From Pseudoalteromonas sp. (GTDB lineage: Bacteria; Pseudomonadota; Gammaproteobacteria; Enterobacterales; Alteromonadaceae): a stretch of 64,000 bases of DNA. Positions 27,815-37,655 of the stretch are shown piece by piece; position 1 is the first letter of the stretch, and the number at the start of each line of letters is the position of its first letter. The stretch lies in the NCBI RefSeq assembly GCF_018402495.1, contig NZ_JAGYIU010000002.1, positions 338,984 through 402,983 of the forward strand. The letters are read 5' to 3'. The position numbers were made by a program, and so were the translations under genes. The notes beneath the pieces were generated by a model. That model saw nothing but the letters and a program-made list of their open reading frames with translations, made no database searches and had not been told where the DNA came from.

Positions 27815-30037
27815 TTATAGTTCAAAGTCTTTTTTGAATTTTAAACCAAACTCACTGCGGTCATTACTGCGCATAACGCCAACAAAGCCGGTTTGTTGTA
27901 AGCGGCCTACATCATAAACTTCGTTCAATACGTTCTCACCGTATAACGTTACTTCCATATCGCCGTACGGGTTAGTGTAAGAAATATTAAAACCGACGAG
28001 CTCACGCGAGTCTATGGTTTCACTTTTATTAAATACCGACTGGCCTTGCATCTCGCTTCGGTACGAGTAGTTTGCATTTAATGCAACTGTGCCACCATTG
28101 CTTAAGTCCACAAAGTAAGATGGAGCAACCATGACCGTCCAGCGCGGAGTTAATGCTGGTGAATCACCTTTACCAATACCTTGAACACCCTCGGCGACCT
28201 CTGTAATTTCAGAGTCTAAGTAACCTATAGCACTGCGAATAGTGAAATCGTCAGTAAGTGCAACGGTGGTTTCAAGTTCAATGCCTTGTGCTTTAGATTG
28301 ACCTGCATTTTCAACGATAGTAACAAAGCCACCGCCTGCAGTTGGATCTGAGAATGGCAGTGCTAAATCAGTGTAGTCTGTGACAAACATCGCAAGCATC
28401 ATAGACACATTTTCATGTACTTGACCTTTTAAACCAATTTCATAGTTAACTGCTTTGGTTTCGTCAAACGATACAAACTGATCCGGACCACCAAATGGAC
28501 GCGGCGGGAAACCACCTGTTTGATAGCCTTTTTGTACTTGGCCATACACGTTCATATTATTACTAAGCTGGTATGAGGCATTAATATCCCATGTCACGGC
28601 ATTAAAGTCTGCACTGATGTCTTTGCGCTCAGAGAAAGTTGGAAAAATCGCATTCGCGTCTTTTTTATCTTCTGAATAACGCAGACCGCCGCCGATTGTA
28701 AAATCATCCGTTAAATCGTAGCTGCCGTTAATATAAGCTGCGTATGAGTTAGTTTCTTGATTGATTTCAAAAAAACCAAGGCCACCAAATGATGGCGTGA
28801 TTCCATCATTTAACAGGCTATCAGGTGTATTAAATGGACTAAATACAAAATTTTCTGAGCGAGTAAAACCATCTTCATTAAAGAAGTATAAGCCTGATAC
28901 AAAATCCATTTTATTAAATGTGGCGTTTAGCTGAACTTCAAAAGAATATTGATCTGCTCCGCCCACTTCTGGGAACTCAGATAAGTTAAGTGGTGATGCA
29001 TCGTCATCTAAGCCACCTTCATACTCAGAGGTGCGGTAGCTTGAAATAAACTTAGTTGTATACGTGTTATTAATTGCCCAATCAGCGGTAAATGAGGTCC
29101 CCCAACCTGAATATGAGGTTGACTCAATACCGGCAACCGTTGTACCTAAATCATCTGGATTCGATGGAATTAAGTCTTCAGTTAAAAGTGGGAAATCGCC
29201 ATTAAACACATCATTTGAATCTAATGAACCTGTTAGTTCAATAGTATAAGGTGATTGACCTGATTCATTATCAACCCCATCTAGCGAGAAAGTAAACGCT
29301 AAATCACTGGTTGCTTCGTATTTAAGCGCGATACGACCACTAAACTCTTGCTCTTCGCCAATTTCTTTTTCAGGGTTAGCTAAATTTACTGCCGTACCTA
29401 CCCCATTACGTTGTTTGTATGACGCACTGGCCGATATGCTTAAATCGTTCGTTAAAACATTATTAAAGTAAATATCGCCAGCAATACGCCCACGACTACC
29501 CACTTTAGCAGTTGTCGTTAAAATACCTTCATCACCAGGTTGTTTAGTTATTACGTTTACTGCACCGCCTAACGTATTACGACCATAAAGCGTCCCTTGT
29601 GGGCCACGAAGAACCTCAACACGCTCAACATTAGGAAGCGATAAGTTAGACCCCATTTGGCGACCTAAATAAACACCATCTAGGTAAACACCTACACCGG
29701 GATCTGTCGTTATAATATGATCTTGTAAACCAATACCACGAATAAACACTGAGGCGTGTGCCGCGTTACCTACACCATAACGTGTAATATTTAAGTTAGG
29801 AACGTATTTACCAATATCTTCTAAGTTGCTCATATTGGCTTTATCAATAAGGTTAGCGCCTATTGATGTAATCGCAGTTGGAGATTCGAACAAGCTCTCA
29901 GTACGTTTACGTGCTGTTACTTCAATTTTTTCAAATGCGTCTTGCTTGGCAGTCGCTTTAGCGTCTTGTGCATTTACGGACGTTGTTAGGGTTGCAATAA
30001 CCGCTAAGCTTAACGATGTGAGGGGGCGTAATTTCAA
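27815..30037 (-). CDS. TonB-dependent receptor, substrate unknown
   Basis: 740 residues with a signal peptide (cut after VNAQ or near it), a TonB-box-like stretch (EKIEVTARKR), plug domain (PNVERVEVLRGPQGTLYGRNTLGGAVNVIT) and a beta-barrel. It should import a siderophore, sugar, vitamin or similar ligand across the outer membrane. I chose the TTG at 30037 because GGAG lies 6 bases upstream and the residues that follow (KLRPLTSLSLAVIATL) make a proper signal peptide; the longer frame starts on a TTG with no ribosome site. A terminator-like hairpin lies in its leader. A CsgD-like regulator is divergent, about 370 bases away. Confidence 0.85.
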   Translation of the reverse strand: MKLRPLTSLSLAVIATLTTSVNAQDAKATAKQDAFEKIEVTARKRTESLFESPTAITSIGANLIDKANMSNLEDIGKYVPNLNITRYGVGNAAHASVFIRGIGLQDHIITTDPGVGVYLDGVYLGRQMGSNLSLPNVERVEVLRGPQGTLYGRNTLGGAVNVITKQPGDEGILTTTAKVGSRGRIAGDIYFNNVLTNDLSISASASYKQRNGVGTAVNLANPEKEIGEEQEFSGRIALKYEATSDLAFTFSLDGVDNESGQSPYTIELTGSLDSNDVFNGDFPLLTEDLIPSNPDDLGTTVAGIESTSYSGWGTSFTADWAINNTYTTKFISSYRTSEYEGGLDDDASPLNLSEFPEVGGADQYSFEVQLNATFNKMDFVSGLYFFNEDGFTRSENFVFSPFNTPDSLLNDGITPSFGGLGFFEINQETNSYAAYINGSYDLTDDFTIGGGLRYSEDKKDANAIFPTFSERKDISADFNAVTWDINASYQLSNNMNVYGQVQKGYQTGGFPPRPFGGPDQFVSFDETKAVNYEIGLKGQVHENVSMMLAMFVTDYTDLALPFSDPTAGGGFVTIVENAGQSKAQGIELETTVALTDDFTIRSAIGYLDSEITEVAEGVQGIGKGDSPALTPRWTVMVAPSYFVDLSNGGTVALNANYSYRSEMQGQSVFNKSETIDSRELVGFNISYTNPYGDMEVTLYGENVLNEVYDVGRLQQTGFVGVMRSNDRSEFGLKFKKDFEL

Positions 30038-30408
30038 GGTTATCTCCAAAGGGTATTAATTTAATTATGCGTTATGCTATGTAAAAAAACTGTAGGCATA
30101 AAAAAAGATGCTTTAGATGCATCTTTCCTCTGGGCGTGTATTGTATTACATAAAAGTGACAATATGTATTTTTACCTTTAATTTATTCGAAAAAAATTAA
30201 TATTTAGATTTTTAATCTAAACTATTTAACTAAATCGTTATGCAATTTAGGTGTGAGGTTAGGTTTTTATCATTTATTATCGGCGAGATTGATTAATAAT
30301 GACATCAGCTGTTTATTGTGAAAAACACACCAATACCACCTTAGGTTATAACAATACGCAAAGAACGCTCATAGTAGATATACAGTAGAATCATTTTTAG
30401 GTGAATGC
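30038..30408. other. Divergent regulatory region between the TonB receptor and LuxR-type regulator
   Basis: About 370 AT-rich bases with no gene. It holds the receptor's leader, including the hairpin at 30101-30127, and should hold both promoters. No clear dyad operator was found. Confidence 0.5.
30101..30127 (-). terminator. Terminator-like hairpin in the TonB receptor leader (possible attenuator)
   Basis: Read on the minus strand, AAAGATGC atctaaa GCATCTTT followed by seven T residues, ending about 64 bases before the TTG start. Its orientation would stop transcription before the receptor gene, so it may be an attenuator or the end of a small leader RNA. Confidence 0.6.
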
Positions 30409-30990
30409 ATGATAAAAAAACAGACCACGCAAATAGCCAGCATGCTTTTTAATAATGAGCACTATAACTTGTTACTTTGTACAACGCCCAACAACAATAT
30501 ATTATTAGTTAGCTATTTAGCACTTAACACTCTTACTAATTATCAGCAGTTAAACCAGTTTATGCAAACGCATAACTACCAAGGGCTGGTTATTTTTGAT
30601 ATTCCTAAAAATGCGGATGCAACTTCACTTAAAGAGTGGCCAAATCTAAAAGGATTGTTTTATCAAGACACCTGTGAAGAATTATTTTCTAGAGGGTTAG
30701 AAACAATTACACAAGGGGAATTATGGTTTCCACGAACAATTAGCGATATCTGGATGCGAAAAATGCTAGACACAGAACAAAAGAGTGCCTTGCAAACAAG
30801 TAATCTAACCGATAAAGAAGTCAAAGTACTCCGGCTACTCTTTAGTGGTCTGCACTCAAGTGCTATTGCAGACAGTTTATTTATTAGTGAAGCTACGGTA
30901 AGAGTTCACTTACATAAGATTTATAAAAAAATAGCAGTCAAAAATAAACAACAAGCGATTCGTTGGTGCCAAGACAACCTAAAAACATAA
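30409..30990 (+). CDS. LuxR-family regulator, CsgD-like
   Basis: 193 residues. A CsgD-like receiver remnant comes first: no obvious phosphorylatable Asp at the usual place, and the KGLFYQDTCEELFSRGLETITQGELWFPR stretch is typical of CsgD relatives. A C-terminal LuxR helix-turn-helix follows (about 137-190, LTDKEVKVLRLLFSGLHSSAIADSL and VRVHLHKIYKKI). Such proteins activate biofilm matrix genes in enterics. No curli genes are present here, and the divergent TonB receptor is the nearest candidate target. Confidence 0.82.
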   Translation: MIKKQTTQIASMLFNNEHYNLLLCTTPNNNILLVSYLALNTLTNYQQLNQFMQTHNYQGLVIFDIPKNADATSLKEWPNLKGLFYQDTCEELFSRGLETITQGELWFPRTISDIWMRKMLDTEQKSALQTSNLTDKEVKVLRLLFSGLHSSAIADSLFISEATVRVHLHKIYKKIAVKNKQQAIRWCQDNLKT

Positions 30991-31235
30991 ATTCTCGTTA
31001 ATAACTATAAAAACAATGGCGACTTAACATAGACACTATCAAACGCCTCCCCCTTAAGTAAATCAACTGCTTATAGTACCTTAAAATATAAGCCTCTTAA
31101 TTTTCGATCACTACCCAGAAAAACACTTTACATAAAAGCAATAATAAATACTTAATTTATTCGTTTTAGTTAGAAAAATGCTAACACTCACCTTATACTG
31201 CAGCGGGATATACATGAAATAAAATAGGATACACA

Positions 31236-32381
31236 ATGAAAAAACTATCTGTAGCAGTAGCTATTTGTTGCGCACTTGCCACAAGCAATGCAAGTGCTGA
31301 GGTTCGTATTAATGGGTTTGCCTCTATTGTTGGCGGTAAATCGCTCGATAATAATCAACCAATATATGGTTACGATGATGATATTTCATTTAAAAATGAA
31401 AGCGTATTTGCACTTCAGCTAACTGCAGATTTGCAAGAAAAACTGACCGCGACCGCACAAATAGTAGCTCGCGGCGAAAATGATTTTGACGCTGATTTTG
31501 AGTGGGCTTACTTAACTTATGAATTCACAGATGAGTTACAACTTAGTGCAGGTAAGATGCGCGTCCCATTTTATCGTTATTCTGACTTTTTAGACGTTGG
31601 TTACACTTATCGCTGGGTACGTCCACCTCAATCTGTGTATAACTTACCGTTTTCAACATACGAAGGCCTGAGCTTATTTCATACAACACAGCTGGGGGAT
31701 TGGGATTCCACTTTGCAAGTAATTTATGGCAGTTTCGACGATAACATTGCCGTAGTATCTGTAAATGGTGATACTGAACTTAACGATATTGCGGGTCTAA
31801 ACTGGACACTAAGTTATGACTGGTTTAGTGCTCGCGCTGCTTACTTTATTGCCGAAACCACAATTGATATAGAAAATGATACAGCTGAAGGTATGGCGCT
31901 TAACGGCTTAGAGCAAGCTCTTCGTAATTCAGGTTTTGTTGATCAAGCAAACAGTATTGCCATAGACGAAGACGATGGTGCATTTTTAGCGCTTGGCTTT
32001 TCAATTGATTACAACAATATCTTGTTTGACGCTGAATACACACAGTTTGAAGTGGATAACAGTGCACTCGCTAAGCAAACTCAATATTACACCTCTTTAG
32101 GTTACCGTATGGACGAATGGCTTGTTCATTTAACCTATGAGAACAACGATGATAAGCATGATAGCAATCGTTATGATGCACTCACAGCGGTTCCCGAACT
32201 CAATCTAGGTATCAATACCGTATTAGAAGGCTCTAAAGCCAAAAGTAATGTATATACCATAGGTGCGCGTTACGATTTCCACCCAATGGCTGCTTTAAAA
32301 GTCGATTTTAGTCGCTTAGAAGATGACATAACAAATACTGAAACAGATGTAGTCGCCGTTGGCGTTGATTTAGTATTTTAA
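31236..32381 (+). CDS. Porin-like outer membrane protein
   Basis: 381 residues with a clean signal peptide (MKKLSVAVAICCALATSNASA). The mature part alternates hydrophobic and polar residues in short strands and ends in Phe (VDLVF), as expected for a beta-barrel. Alternating acidic runs (GYDDD, ENDFDADFEW) suggest a cation- or phosphate-tuned pore, but the ligand is not known. The next gene starts 12 bases downstream and encodes a PstS-like protein, so the two form a unit. Confidence 0.75.
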   Translation: MKKLSVAVAICCALATSNASAEVRINGFASIVGGKSLDNNQPIYGYDDDISFKNESVFALQLTADLQEKLTATAQIVARGENDFDADFEWAYLTYEFTDELQLSAGKMRVPFYRYSDFLDVGYTYRWVRPPQSVYNLPFSTYEGLSLFHTTQLGDWDSTLQVIYGSFDDNIAVVSVNGDTELNDIAGLNWTLSYDWFSARAAYFIAETTIDIENDTAEGMALNGLEQALRNSGFVDQANSIAIDEDDGAFLALGFSIDYNNILFDAEYTQFEVDNSALAKQTQYYTSLGYRMDEWLVHLTYENNDDKHDSNRYDALTAVPELNLGINTVLEGSKAKSNVYTIGARYDFHPMAALKVDFSRLEDDITNTETDVVAVGVDLVF

Positions 32382-32393
32382 TTGGAGCGAATC

Positions 32394-32801
32394 ATGAAAA
32401 AATTAATTTTAGCCAGCATGCTAACATTATGTAGCTCAGCAGTTTTTGCTGAAGTTGCAGTAATTGTTAATCCTGCAAATACCAATACAGTAAGCCAAGA
32501 CGATATTAAAAAAATATATTTAGGTAAAAGCAAATCGTTTGCCGATGGTACCAAAATCACGCCTGTTAACCAAAATGCTAATGCCATTGCGGATGAGTTT
32601 AACGATAAGTTAGTGGGTAAATCGAGTAGCCAGTTAAATGCTTATTGGTCAAAGCTCGTTTTTACTGGCAAAGGTACCCCTCCTAATAAACTTGATAACG
32701 ACCAAGCCGTTATTGATTTTGTGGCAACTAATGCAGATGCGATTGGCTATATAGATAGCGCTAAAGCAAGCGACAAAGTTAAAGTTGTAGGCAAGTATTA
32801 A
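32394..32801 (+). CDS. Small PstS-like periplasmic phosphate-binding-type protein
   Basis: 135 residues with a signal peptide (MKKLILASMLTLCSSAVFA). The mature part corresponds to one lobe of the PBP/PstS fold: DDIKKIYLGKSKSFADGTKI, then FVATNADAIGYID. Short versions like this are common next to porins and chemotaxis or GGDEF genes in marine gammaproteobacteria; they may act in anion sensing instead of full transport. The start at 32394 has TGGAGCG upstream; the longer frame begins on a TTG within that ribosome site. It is in operon with the porin. Confidence 0.8.
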   Translation: MKKLILASMLTLCSSAVFAEVAVIVNPANTNTVSQDDIKKIYLGKSKSFADGTKITPVNQNANAIADEFNDKLVGKSSSQLNAYWSKLVFTGKGTPPNKLDNDQAVIDFVATNADAIGYIDSAKASDKVKVVGKY

Positions 32802-32820
32802 TTAAATAAATAATTGTTTA

Positions 32821-32856
32821 AAAAGCCCGCAATAAATTTTATTGCGGGCTTTTTTG
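32821..32856 (+). terminator. Intrinsic terminator after the porin/PstS-like pair
   Basis: AAAAGCCCGCAAT aaatttt ATTGCGGGCTTTT with an extended T-run; it may also serve the convergent chemoreceptor gene. Confidence 0.9.
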
Positions 32857-32896
32857 TAAGAATAATCTTTTAAGGTCAATTAAAATAGCCTTGTGT

Positions 32897-34522
32897 CTAT
32901 TCAATTTTAAACTTAGCCGTTGCGTCTAATAAGTTATCTGAAAGATAGTGCAGGTTTTTAGCTACATCTCTGACAGCCGCAAGTGAGGTCATCGTATCTT
33001 CAAATGAAACATGCATATTAGATACGTTATCCACAACCATAGCTGCAACTGAAGTTTGCTCTTCTGTTGCTGCTGCAATCTGCGAGTTCATACCATTAAT
33101 TTCAAGTATTTGCTCTGCTATTTTTTCAATCGACACACCGGTTTGCTCTGCTGCGCTGGCATTATCTGATGCCATATCTCTTGCAGAGGTCATAGCCGTT
33201 ACTGAGTCATTTGCAGCCACACTTAACGTGCTTAATAATTCACGAATTTCATTGGTTGACTGTGCGGTGCGAGAAGCTAATTCACGGACTTCATCGGCAA
33301 CAACAGCAAACCCTCGGCCATGTTCGCCTGCACGTGCAGCCTCTATTGCTGCATTTAATGCTAATAAATTAGTTTGCTCAGCAATTGAAGTAATGACATT
33401 TAATATTTGTGATACATTTTTGGTGTCATCCGCTAACTTATTAATAGTATTGGCTGCTGTATTTATTTCGTCGCTAAGCGTACGTGACGCTTTAACAGAC
33501 ACCCTTACTTGCAAGCGGCTTTGATCCACTTCTTTTTCTGCCGTTTGCACTGCATTAGATGCACTTGCTGCTGATTGCGAAATATCGCCAACACTTTGCT
33601 TCATTTCTTCCATCGACTGTTTAACAACATCCGCATCGGTAGCTTGCTTTGTAGTTGCTCGCTCAGCTCGCTCCATTCCTTGAACAAGGCGAGTTGAATT
33701 TTCCATTAAGGGTTCACACACAGCAATTACTTCTAAAACGGTTTCTCTAAGCAGGCTAATAAATGCATTAAAATTTATTGATACTTGCCCTATTTCATCC
33801 TCAGAGTTAACGCTTAGTTTAGTACTTAAAGACCCTTTACCACTGGCTAATAAACTTAAATTATTGGCTGCATCACTTGCAGATAAACCGATATTGCGAG
33901 CAATCCAAATAGCCATAAGTAATAATAAAGCCAGCGAGACAAGGGTAACAAGCAACATAAAATTAAGTGCATCATCTGAACGTGCTTTTGTGTTAGCAAC
34001 TAATTGAAAAAAGCGATCATCTGCTTTTTGTTGGGCGTTTTTAAAGCTTGATAATACAGCGTCATAAAGGCTTGTCTTTAGCTGAGCTTGTTGCTGTATT
34101 TTGCTAAAATCTGCCGTACCATCAATCATACCGTTTGCTATTGTTGACGATATTTTTTCATAATTAGCGAGTCGCGTTTTTGTTTCATCATTAATATAAG
34201 CGGCGTTAATTGCTTCTATTGCGTCTAAATTTGCGATAAGTCGTACATAAGTTTCACGCGCTTTTGTTACTAAATCTTGCTCACCAAACGTAACAGCTTG
34301 AGTGTATAACTCATCTAGCTTTTCTAAAATGCTCACGTTAGTCAAAGTTAACTTAGCAACTTTATAAGAAGACTTCTCCATTTCATCAAGTGATACGCTA
34401 TTTTCATTCATCGCAGAGTAGTTAATCATCACAATGACTAAAAATGCGATAATCGCAATCGATGTAATTGCGTGTATTTTTTTAGTGATGCTGAGGTTTT
34501 TGAAAGCGAAACCTGAAGCCAT
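32897..34522 (-). CDS. Methyl-accepting chemotaxis protein (four-helix-bundle type)
   Basis: 541 residues. First membrane helix about 16-36, a periplasmic part of about 150 residues that is mostly helical (four-helix-bundle ligand domain), second helix about 187-209, HAMP, then the cytoplasmic signalling hairpin with the conserved tip [32 protein letters not shown]. It signals through CheW/CheA to the flagellar motor. The ligand is unknown. It sits next to the porin/PstS-like pair, convergent with it. Confidence 0.92.
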   Translation of the reverse strand: MASGFAFKNLSITKKIHAITSIAIIAFLVIVMINYSAMNENSVSLDEMEKSSYKVAKLTLTNVSILEKLDELYTQAVTFGEQDLVTKARETYVRLIANLDAIEAINAAYINDETKTRLANYEKISSTIANGMIDGTADFSKIQQQAQLKTSLYDAVLSSFKNAQQKADDRFFQLVANTKARSDDALNFMLLVTLVSLALLLLMAIWIARNIGLSASDAANNLSLLASGKGSLSTKLSVNSEDEIGQVSINFNAFISLLRETVLEVIAVCEPLMENSTRLVQGMERAERATTKQATDADVVKQSMEEMKQSVGDISQSAASASNAVQTAEKEVDQSRLQVRVSVKASRTLSDEINTAANTINKLADDTKNVSQILNVITSIAEQTNLLALNAAIEAARAGEHGRGFAVVADEVRELASRTAQSTNEIRELLSTLSVAANDSVTAMTSARDMASDNASAAEQTGVSIEKIAEQILEINGMNSQIAAATEEQTSVAAMVVDNVSNMHVSFEDTMTSLAAVRDVAKNLHYLSDNLLDATAKFKIE

Positions 34523-34813
34523 ATTAATTTACCCCGTTTTATTATCTATCGTTATTATCGGCTTAATACACGCAAATGTTAACTTTAATTTTAACTTTAA
34601 ATGCTTTTTATACATAAAATTAAACATATGTGGGGATTATTTTATAAATACCAACAATTAAAGAGTAGAACGTTCTACTTAATGATCAACATTAATCTCA
34701 AAAGCGTTACACCTATTGCATTAAATTATAACGACAAATAAATAAGTCGATAACAAGGCGAAAATTATGATACATAGTTGGTCTATATAAATAATTTTTA
34801 ACGCAGGTAGCGG

Positions 34814-34898
34814 ATTATTTAACACGCTAGAATGATCATGTTTTTCAAAAAAATGGGTATTAATACGCTAAAATGATAATGCTTTTAATAAGATTGGG
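34814..34898. repeat. Imperfect tandem repeat, two units of about 41-44 bp
   Basis: Unit 1 (34814-34857) and unit 2 (34858-34898) share T-A-A-(C/T)-ACGCTA-(G/A)-AATGAT-(C/A)-ATG and both end in TGGG; the start of a third unit (ATTATTTAA) follows. Confidence 0.5.
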
Positions 34899-34926
34899 AT
34901 TATTTAATATTTCAAATTTTAGACAC

Positions 34927-34960
34927 AAAAAAACCAGTAACATTGCTATTACTGGTTTTT
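34927..34960 (-). terminator. Terminator of tRNA-Leu
   Basis: On the minus strand AAAAACCAGTAA tagcaatg TTACTGGTTTTT, just downstream of the tRNA 3' end. Confidence 0.8.
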
Positions 34961-34965
34961 ATATT

Positions 34966-35050
34966 TGGTGCGGATGGGGGGACTTGAACCCCCACGCCCG
35001 AAAGCACTACCCCCTCAAGGTAGCGTGTCTACCAATTCCACCACATCCGC
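34966..35050 (-). tRNA. tRNA-Leu(GAG)
   Basis: 85 bases including an encoded CCA end. The acceptor stem GCGGATG pairs with CATCCGC. D-arm GGTAGAC, anticodon stem CTACC / GGTAG with loop TTGAGGG (anticodon GAG at 35014-35016), a long variable arm as expected for leucine, and T-arm GGGGGTTCAAGTCCCCC. It decodes CUC/CUU. It lies upstream of secG on the same strand, the common order in gammaproteobacteria. Confidence 0.97.
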
Positions 35051-35128
35051 ATTTTTTAAGCTATTGCTTAGTGTTAAGTCAACATGTCTATTTGAGGAAA
35101 ATAAACGACCTAACGATTTAAAACTAAA

Positions 35129-35482
35129 TTAATTTGGTACGTCAGAACTTTGCTCTTTAGTTGATGTTACAGGAACATCTTCTTCTGCAGGTGTTACTGT
35201 TTCAACTGCAGGAGCTGCTTCTAGATTTTCCCATTCATCGGTCTTTTTAATTTGACCGGCGGTTAGGTTGCCTAGAACAATACTTAATACAAAGAAAATT
35301 GTTGCTAATGTTGTTGTAGTTTTTGTCATAAAGTTACCTGCTCCAGAAGAGCCGAAAACTGTAGACGATGCGCCAGCGCCAAACGATGAGCCCATATCAG
35401 CGCCTTTACCTTGTTGGATTAAAACCATGCCAACGAGTGCTATAGCTACAATTAAATACACTACTAATAAAATTTCGTACAT
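35129..35482 (-). CDS. secG: Preprotein translocase subunit SecG
   Basis: 117 residues. Two membrane helices, the first at about 4-22 (LLVVYLIVAIALVGMVLIQQ), then the hallmark GKGADMGSSFGAGASSTVFGSSGAGNF loop, second helix near 55-72, and an acidic tail. SecG assists SecYE in protein export across the inner membrane. I start at 35482 (MYEILLV), the family start; the longer frame adds 13 residues encoded inside tpiA. It follows tpiA with overlapping ends and precedes tRNA-Leu, the standard order. Confidence 0.95.
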   Translation of the reverse strand: MYEILLVVYLIVAIALVGMVLIQQGKGADMGSSFGAGASSTVFGSSGAGNFMTKTTTTLATIFFVLSIVLGNLTAGQIKKTDEWENLEAAPAVETVTPAEEDVPVTSTKEQSSDVPN

Positions 35483-35483
35483 C

Positions 35484-36233
35484 TTATACGGTCCCTTTTG
35501 CACTGTTGCAGATAGCAGCAAATGATTCTGCTTTTAGACTTGCGCCTCCAATTAAGCCGCCGTCTATATCTGTTTGCGCAAATAATAATTCGCTATTTTT
35601 TTCATTAACGCTACCACCATATAGGATGGTTAGCCCTTGTGCTAAATTGCCCTCTAATGAGGCAATTTTGTCACGGATAAATTTATGAACAGTTTGTGCC
35701 TGTTCAGGCGATGCAGTCTTACCTGTGCCTATGGCCCAAACGGGCTCATATGCTATCACAGAATCTTCGAGTGCTGCTACACCTAATTTATTAATTACCG
35801 CATCAATTTGAGCAGCAACTACTTGTTCTGTTTGACCGTTTTCTCGCTCTGTTTCGCTTTCGCCAACACATAAAATAGGTGTTAAACCTGCTTGTTGTGC
35901 ACGAGCAAACTTGGCAGCGACTACGTCATTACTTTCTTTATATACACTGCGTCGTTCAGAGTGTCCAACCAGTACATAGTTTGCACCTAGCTGCTTAATC
36001 AGCTCAGCATCAACTTCACCAGTAAATGCGCCTGACGTGTGTTCAGAAACCGTTTGAGCTCCTGTATTTACGCCACTGGCAATCATTGCTGGAATGAGTG
36101 GAAAAGGAGGAAATAAAACAATCTTCACTTCAGAAAATTCAGCGTTGTTTATAGCATCAGACAGTTTTTCGACGAGCTCTAAAGAACCATTCATTTTCCA
36201 GTTGCCTGCGACCATCGCCTTGCGTGCTGCCAT
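35484..36233 (-). CDS. tpiA: Triosephosphate isomerase
   Basis: 249 residues, TIM barrel. Substrate Lys in GNWKMNG (about 8-14), electrophile His in VGHSERR, catalytic Glu in VIAYEPVWAIGTGK, and the phosphate-binding ILYGGSVNEKN and GGLIGGASLK. It interconverts dihydroxyacetone phosphate and glyceraldehyde 3-phosphate in glycolysis. I start at 36233 (MAARKAMVAGNWK) with GGAG upstream; the longer frame adds five residues. It lies between glmM and secG as part of a block reading folP-glmM-tpiA-secG. Confidence 0.97.
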   Translation of the reverse strand: MAARKAMVAGNWKMNGSLELVEKLSDAINNAEFSEVKIVLFPPFPLIPAMIASGVNTGAQTVSEHTSGAFTGEVDAELIKQLGANYVLVGHSERRSVYKESNDVVAAKFARAQQAGLTPILCVGESETERENGQTEQVVAAQIDAVINKLGVAALEDSVIAYEPVWAIGTGKTASPEQAQTVHKFIRDKIASLEGNLAQGLTILYGGSVNEKNSELLFAQTDIDGGLIGGASLKAESFAAICNSAKGTV

Positions 36234-36305
36234 TTTTCCACTCCACATTAGAAAACGGGCGAGATATTAACTCGACTCGCCCAAAGTTACAAGCGGTTAT
36301 TGTTA

Positions 36306-37655
36306 TCAATCAGTTTGTTTGCTCATAGATTCGACAACTGCGGCTATTTTCTGGGCACTGTCTAGTACTATTTTTTCTTGTTCTGCTTCAACCATCACTC
36401 GTACAACAGGCTCGGTGCCTGATTTACGCAGTAGTACGCGGCCTTTATTTCCTAGGCTGTGTTCTACTTCTGCGACTGCAGCGAGCACATCAGGTGCTTG
36501 AGTCGGATCGGTGCCGGGTGTGTATCGTACATTAATCATTTTCATTGGGTACTTTATAAATCCAGCCCCTAAATCTTGAAGTGTACGATTTTGTGCCACC
36601 ATAGCGGCAAGCACTTGTAAGCTAGAAATAATACCATCACCGGTACTGATCAAGTCTAAATTTAAAACATGGCCTGAGCTTTCACCGCCAATTTTCCAGC
36701 CTTTTTGCTGTAATAGTTCCATCACATAACGATCACCGACTTTACTGCGAGCAAAAGCAATATTTTTTGCTTTTAATGCATTTTCAAGCCCCATATTTGA
36801 CATAACCGTACCAACAACTCCCCCGCCTAGATTATCATCTTGCGCAGCTTGGCAAGCAATGATGTAAACTAAATCGTCACCATCAAATACACGGCCGTTA
36901 TGGTCAACCATCATTACTCTGTCACCATCACCATCATAAGCAATACCTACATCAGCTTTATGCTCAAGTACTTTACGCTTTAAAGTATCTACGTGAGTTG
37001 CACCACATTCATGATTAATGTTTACCCCATTTGGCTCACATGCATGGGTGATCACCTCAGCGCCAAGTTCTCGCATTACAGAAGGTGCTATATGGTATGT
37101 TGCGCCATTTGCGCAATCAAGCACAATTTTAATCCCTTCAAGTGATAGCCCTTGTGGAAATTGACTTTTACAAAATTCAATATAGCGGCCATCTGCGCTC
37201 GGTAATCGACTTGCTTTGCCTAGTTTATCAGAGGCAACACACGTCATAGGTTCATCAAGCATGGCTTCTATTTGTAATTCTACTTCATCATCTAATTTTA
37301 AGCCTTGGCCGTTGAAAAACTTAATGCCGTTATCATAATAAGGATTGTGTGATGCGCTGATCACAATACCCGCCTCTGCACGAAACGTTTGCGCTAAATA
37401 AGCAACAGCTGGCGTAGGCATTGGACCCAACAGAATAACATCAATCCCTGCTGCAATTAAACCGGCCTCTAAGGCAGTTTCAAGCATATACCCAGAAATA
37501 CGCGTATCTTTACCAATAATTACTTTTTTTGTGCCATGTTGCGATAATACACGCCCTGCTGCCCAACCAAGCTTCATTGCAAATTCAGGATTTATAGGCC
37601 CTTGTCCTACTAAACCACGTACACCATCGGTGCCAAAATATTTTCTTTCACTCAT
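36306..37655 (-). CDS. glmM: Phosphoglucosamine mutase
   Basis: 449 residues. Active-site Ser102 in [13 protein letters not shown], metal loop [11 protein letters not shown], sugar-binding GGESSGH and the C-terminal phosphate-binding [14 protein letters not shown]. It converts glucosamine-6-phosphate to glucosamine-1-phosphate, the step to UDP-GlcNAc for peptidoglycan and LPS. The start codon directly follows the folP stop, with AGGAG within the end of folP, so the two are translationally close. Confidence 0.97.
   Translation of the reverse strand: MSERKYFGTDGVRGLVGQGPINPEFAMKLGWAAGRVLSQHGTKKVIIGKDTRISGYMLETALEAGLIAAGIDVILLGPMPTPAVAYLAQTFRAEAGIVISASHNPYYDNGIKFFNGQGLKLDDEVELQIEAMLDEPMTCVASDKLGKASRLPSADGRYIEFCKSQFPQGLSLEGIKIVLDCANGATYHIAPSVMRELGAEVITHACEPNGVNINHECGATHVDTLKRKVLEHKADVGIAYDGDGDRVMMVDHNGRVFDGDDLVYIIACQAAQDDNLGGGVVGTVMSNMGLENALKAKNIAFARSKVGDRYVMELLQQKGWKIGGESSGHVLNLDLISTGDGIISSLQVLAAMVAQNRTLQDLGAGFIKYPMKMINVRYTPGTDPTQAPDVLAAVAEVEHSLGNKGRVLLRKSGTEPVVRVMVEAEQEKIVLDSAQKIAAVVESMSKQTD

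Larger units (their letters stand above)
34523..34965. other. Intergenic region between the chemoreceptor and tRNA-Leu
   Basis: About 440 bases with the chemoreceptor promoter side, an imperfect direct repeat (34814-34898) and the tRNA terminator (34927-34960). No gene seen. Confidence 0.5.

Noticed and set aside
30409..30990. True CsgD of a curli system
   Set aside because: No csgBAC or csgEFG genes in the window; only family resemblance is claimed.
34873..35121. 82-residue frame overlapping tRNA-Leu
   Set aside because: It overlaps the tRNA in antisense and is a chance frame.
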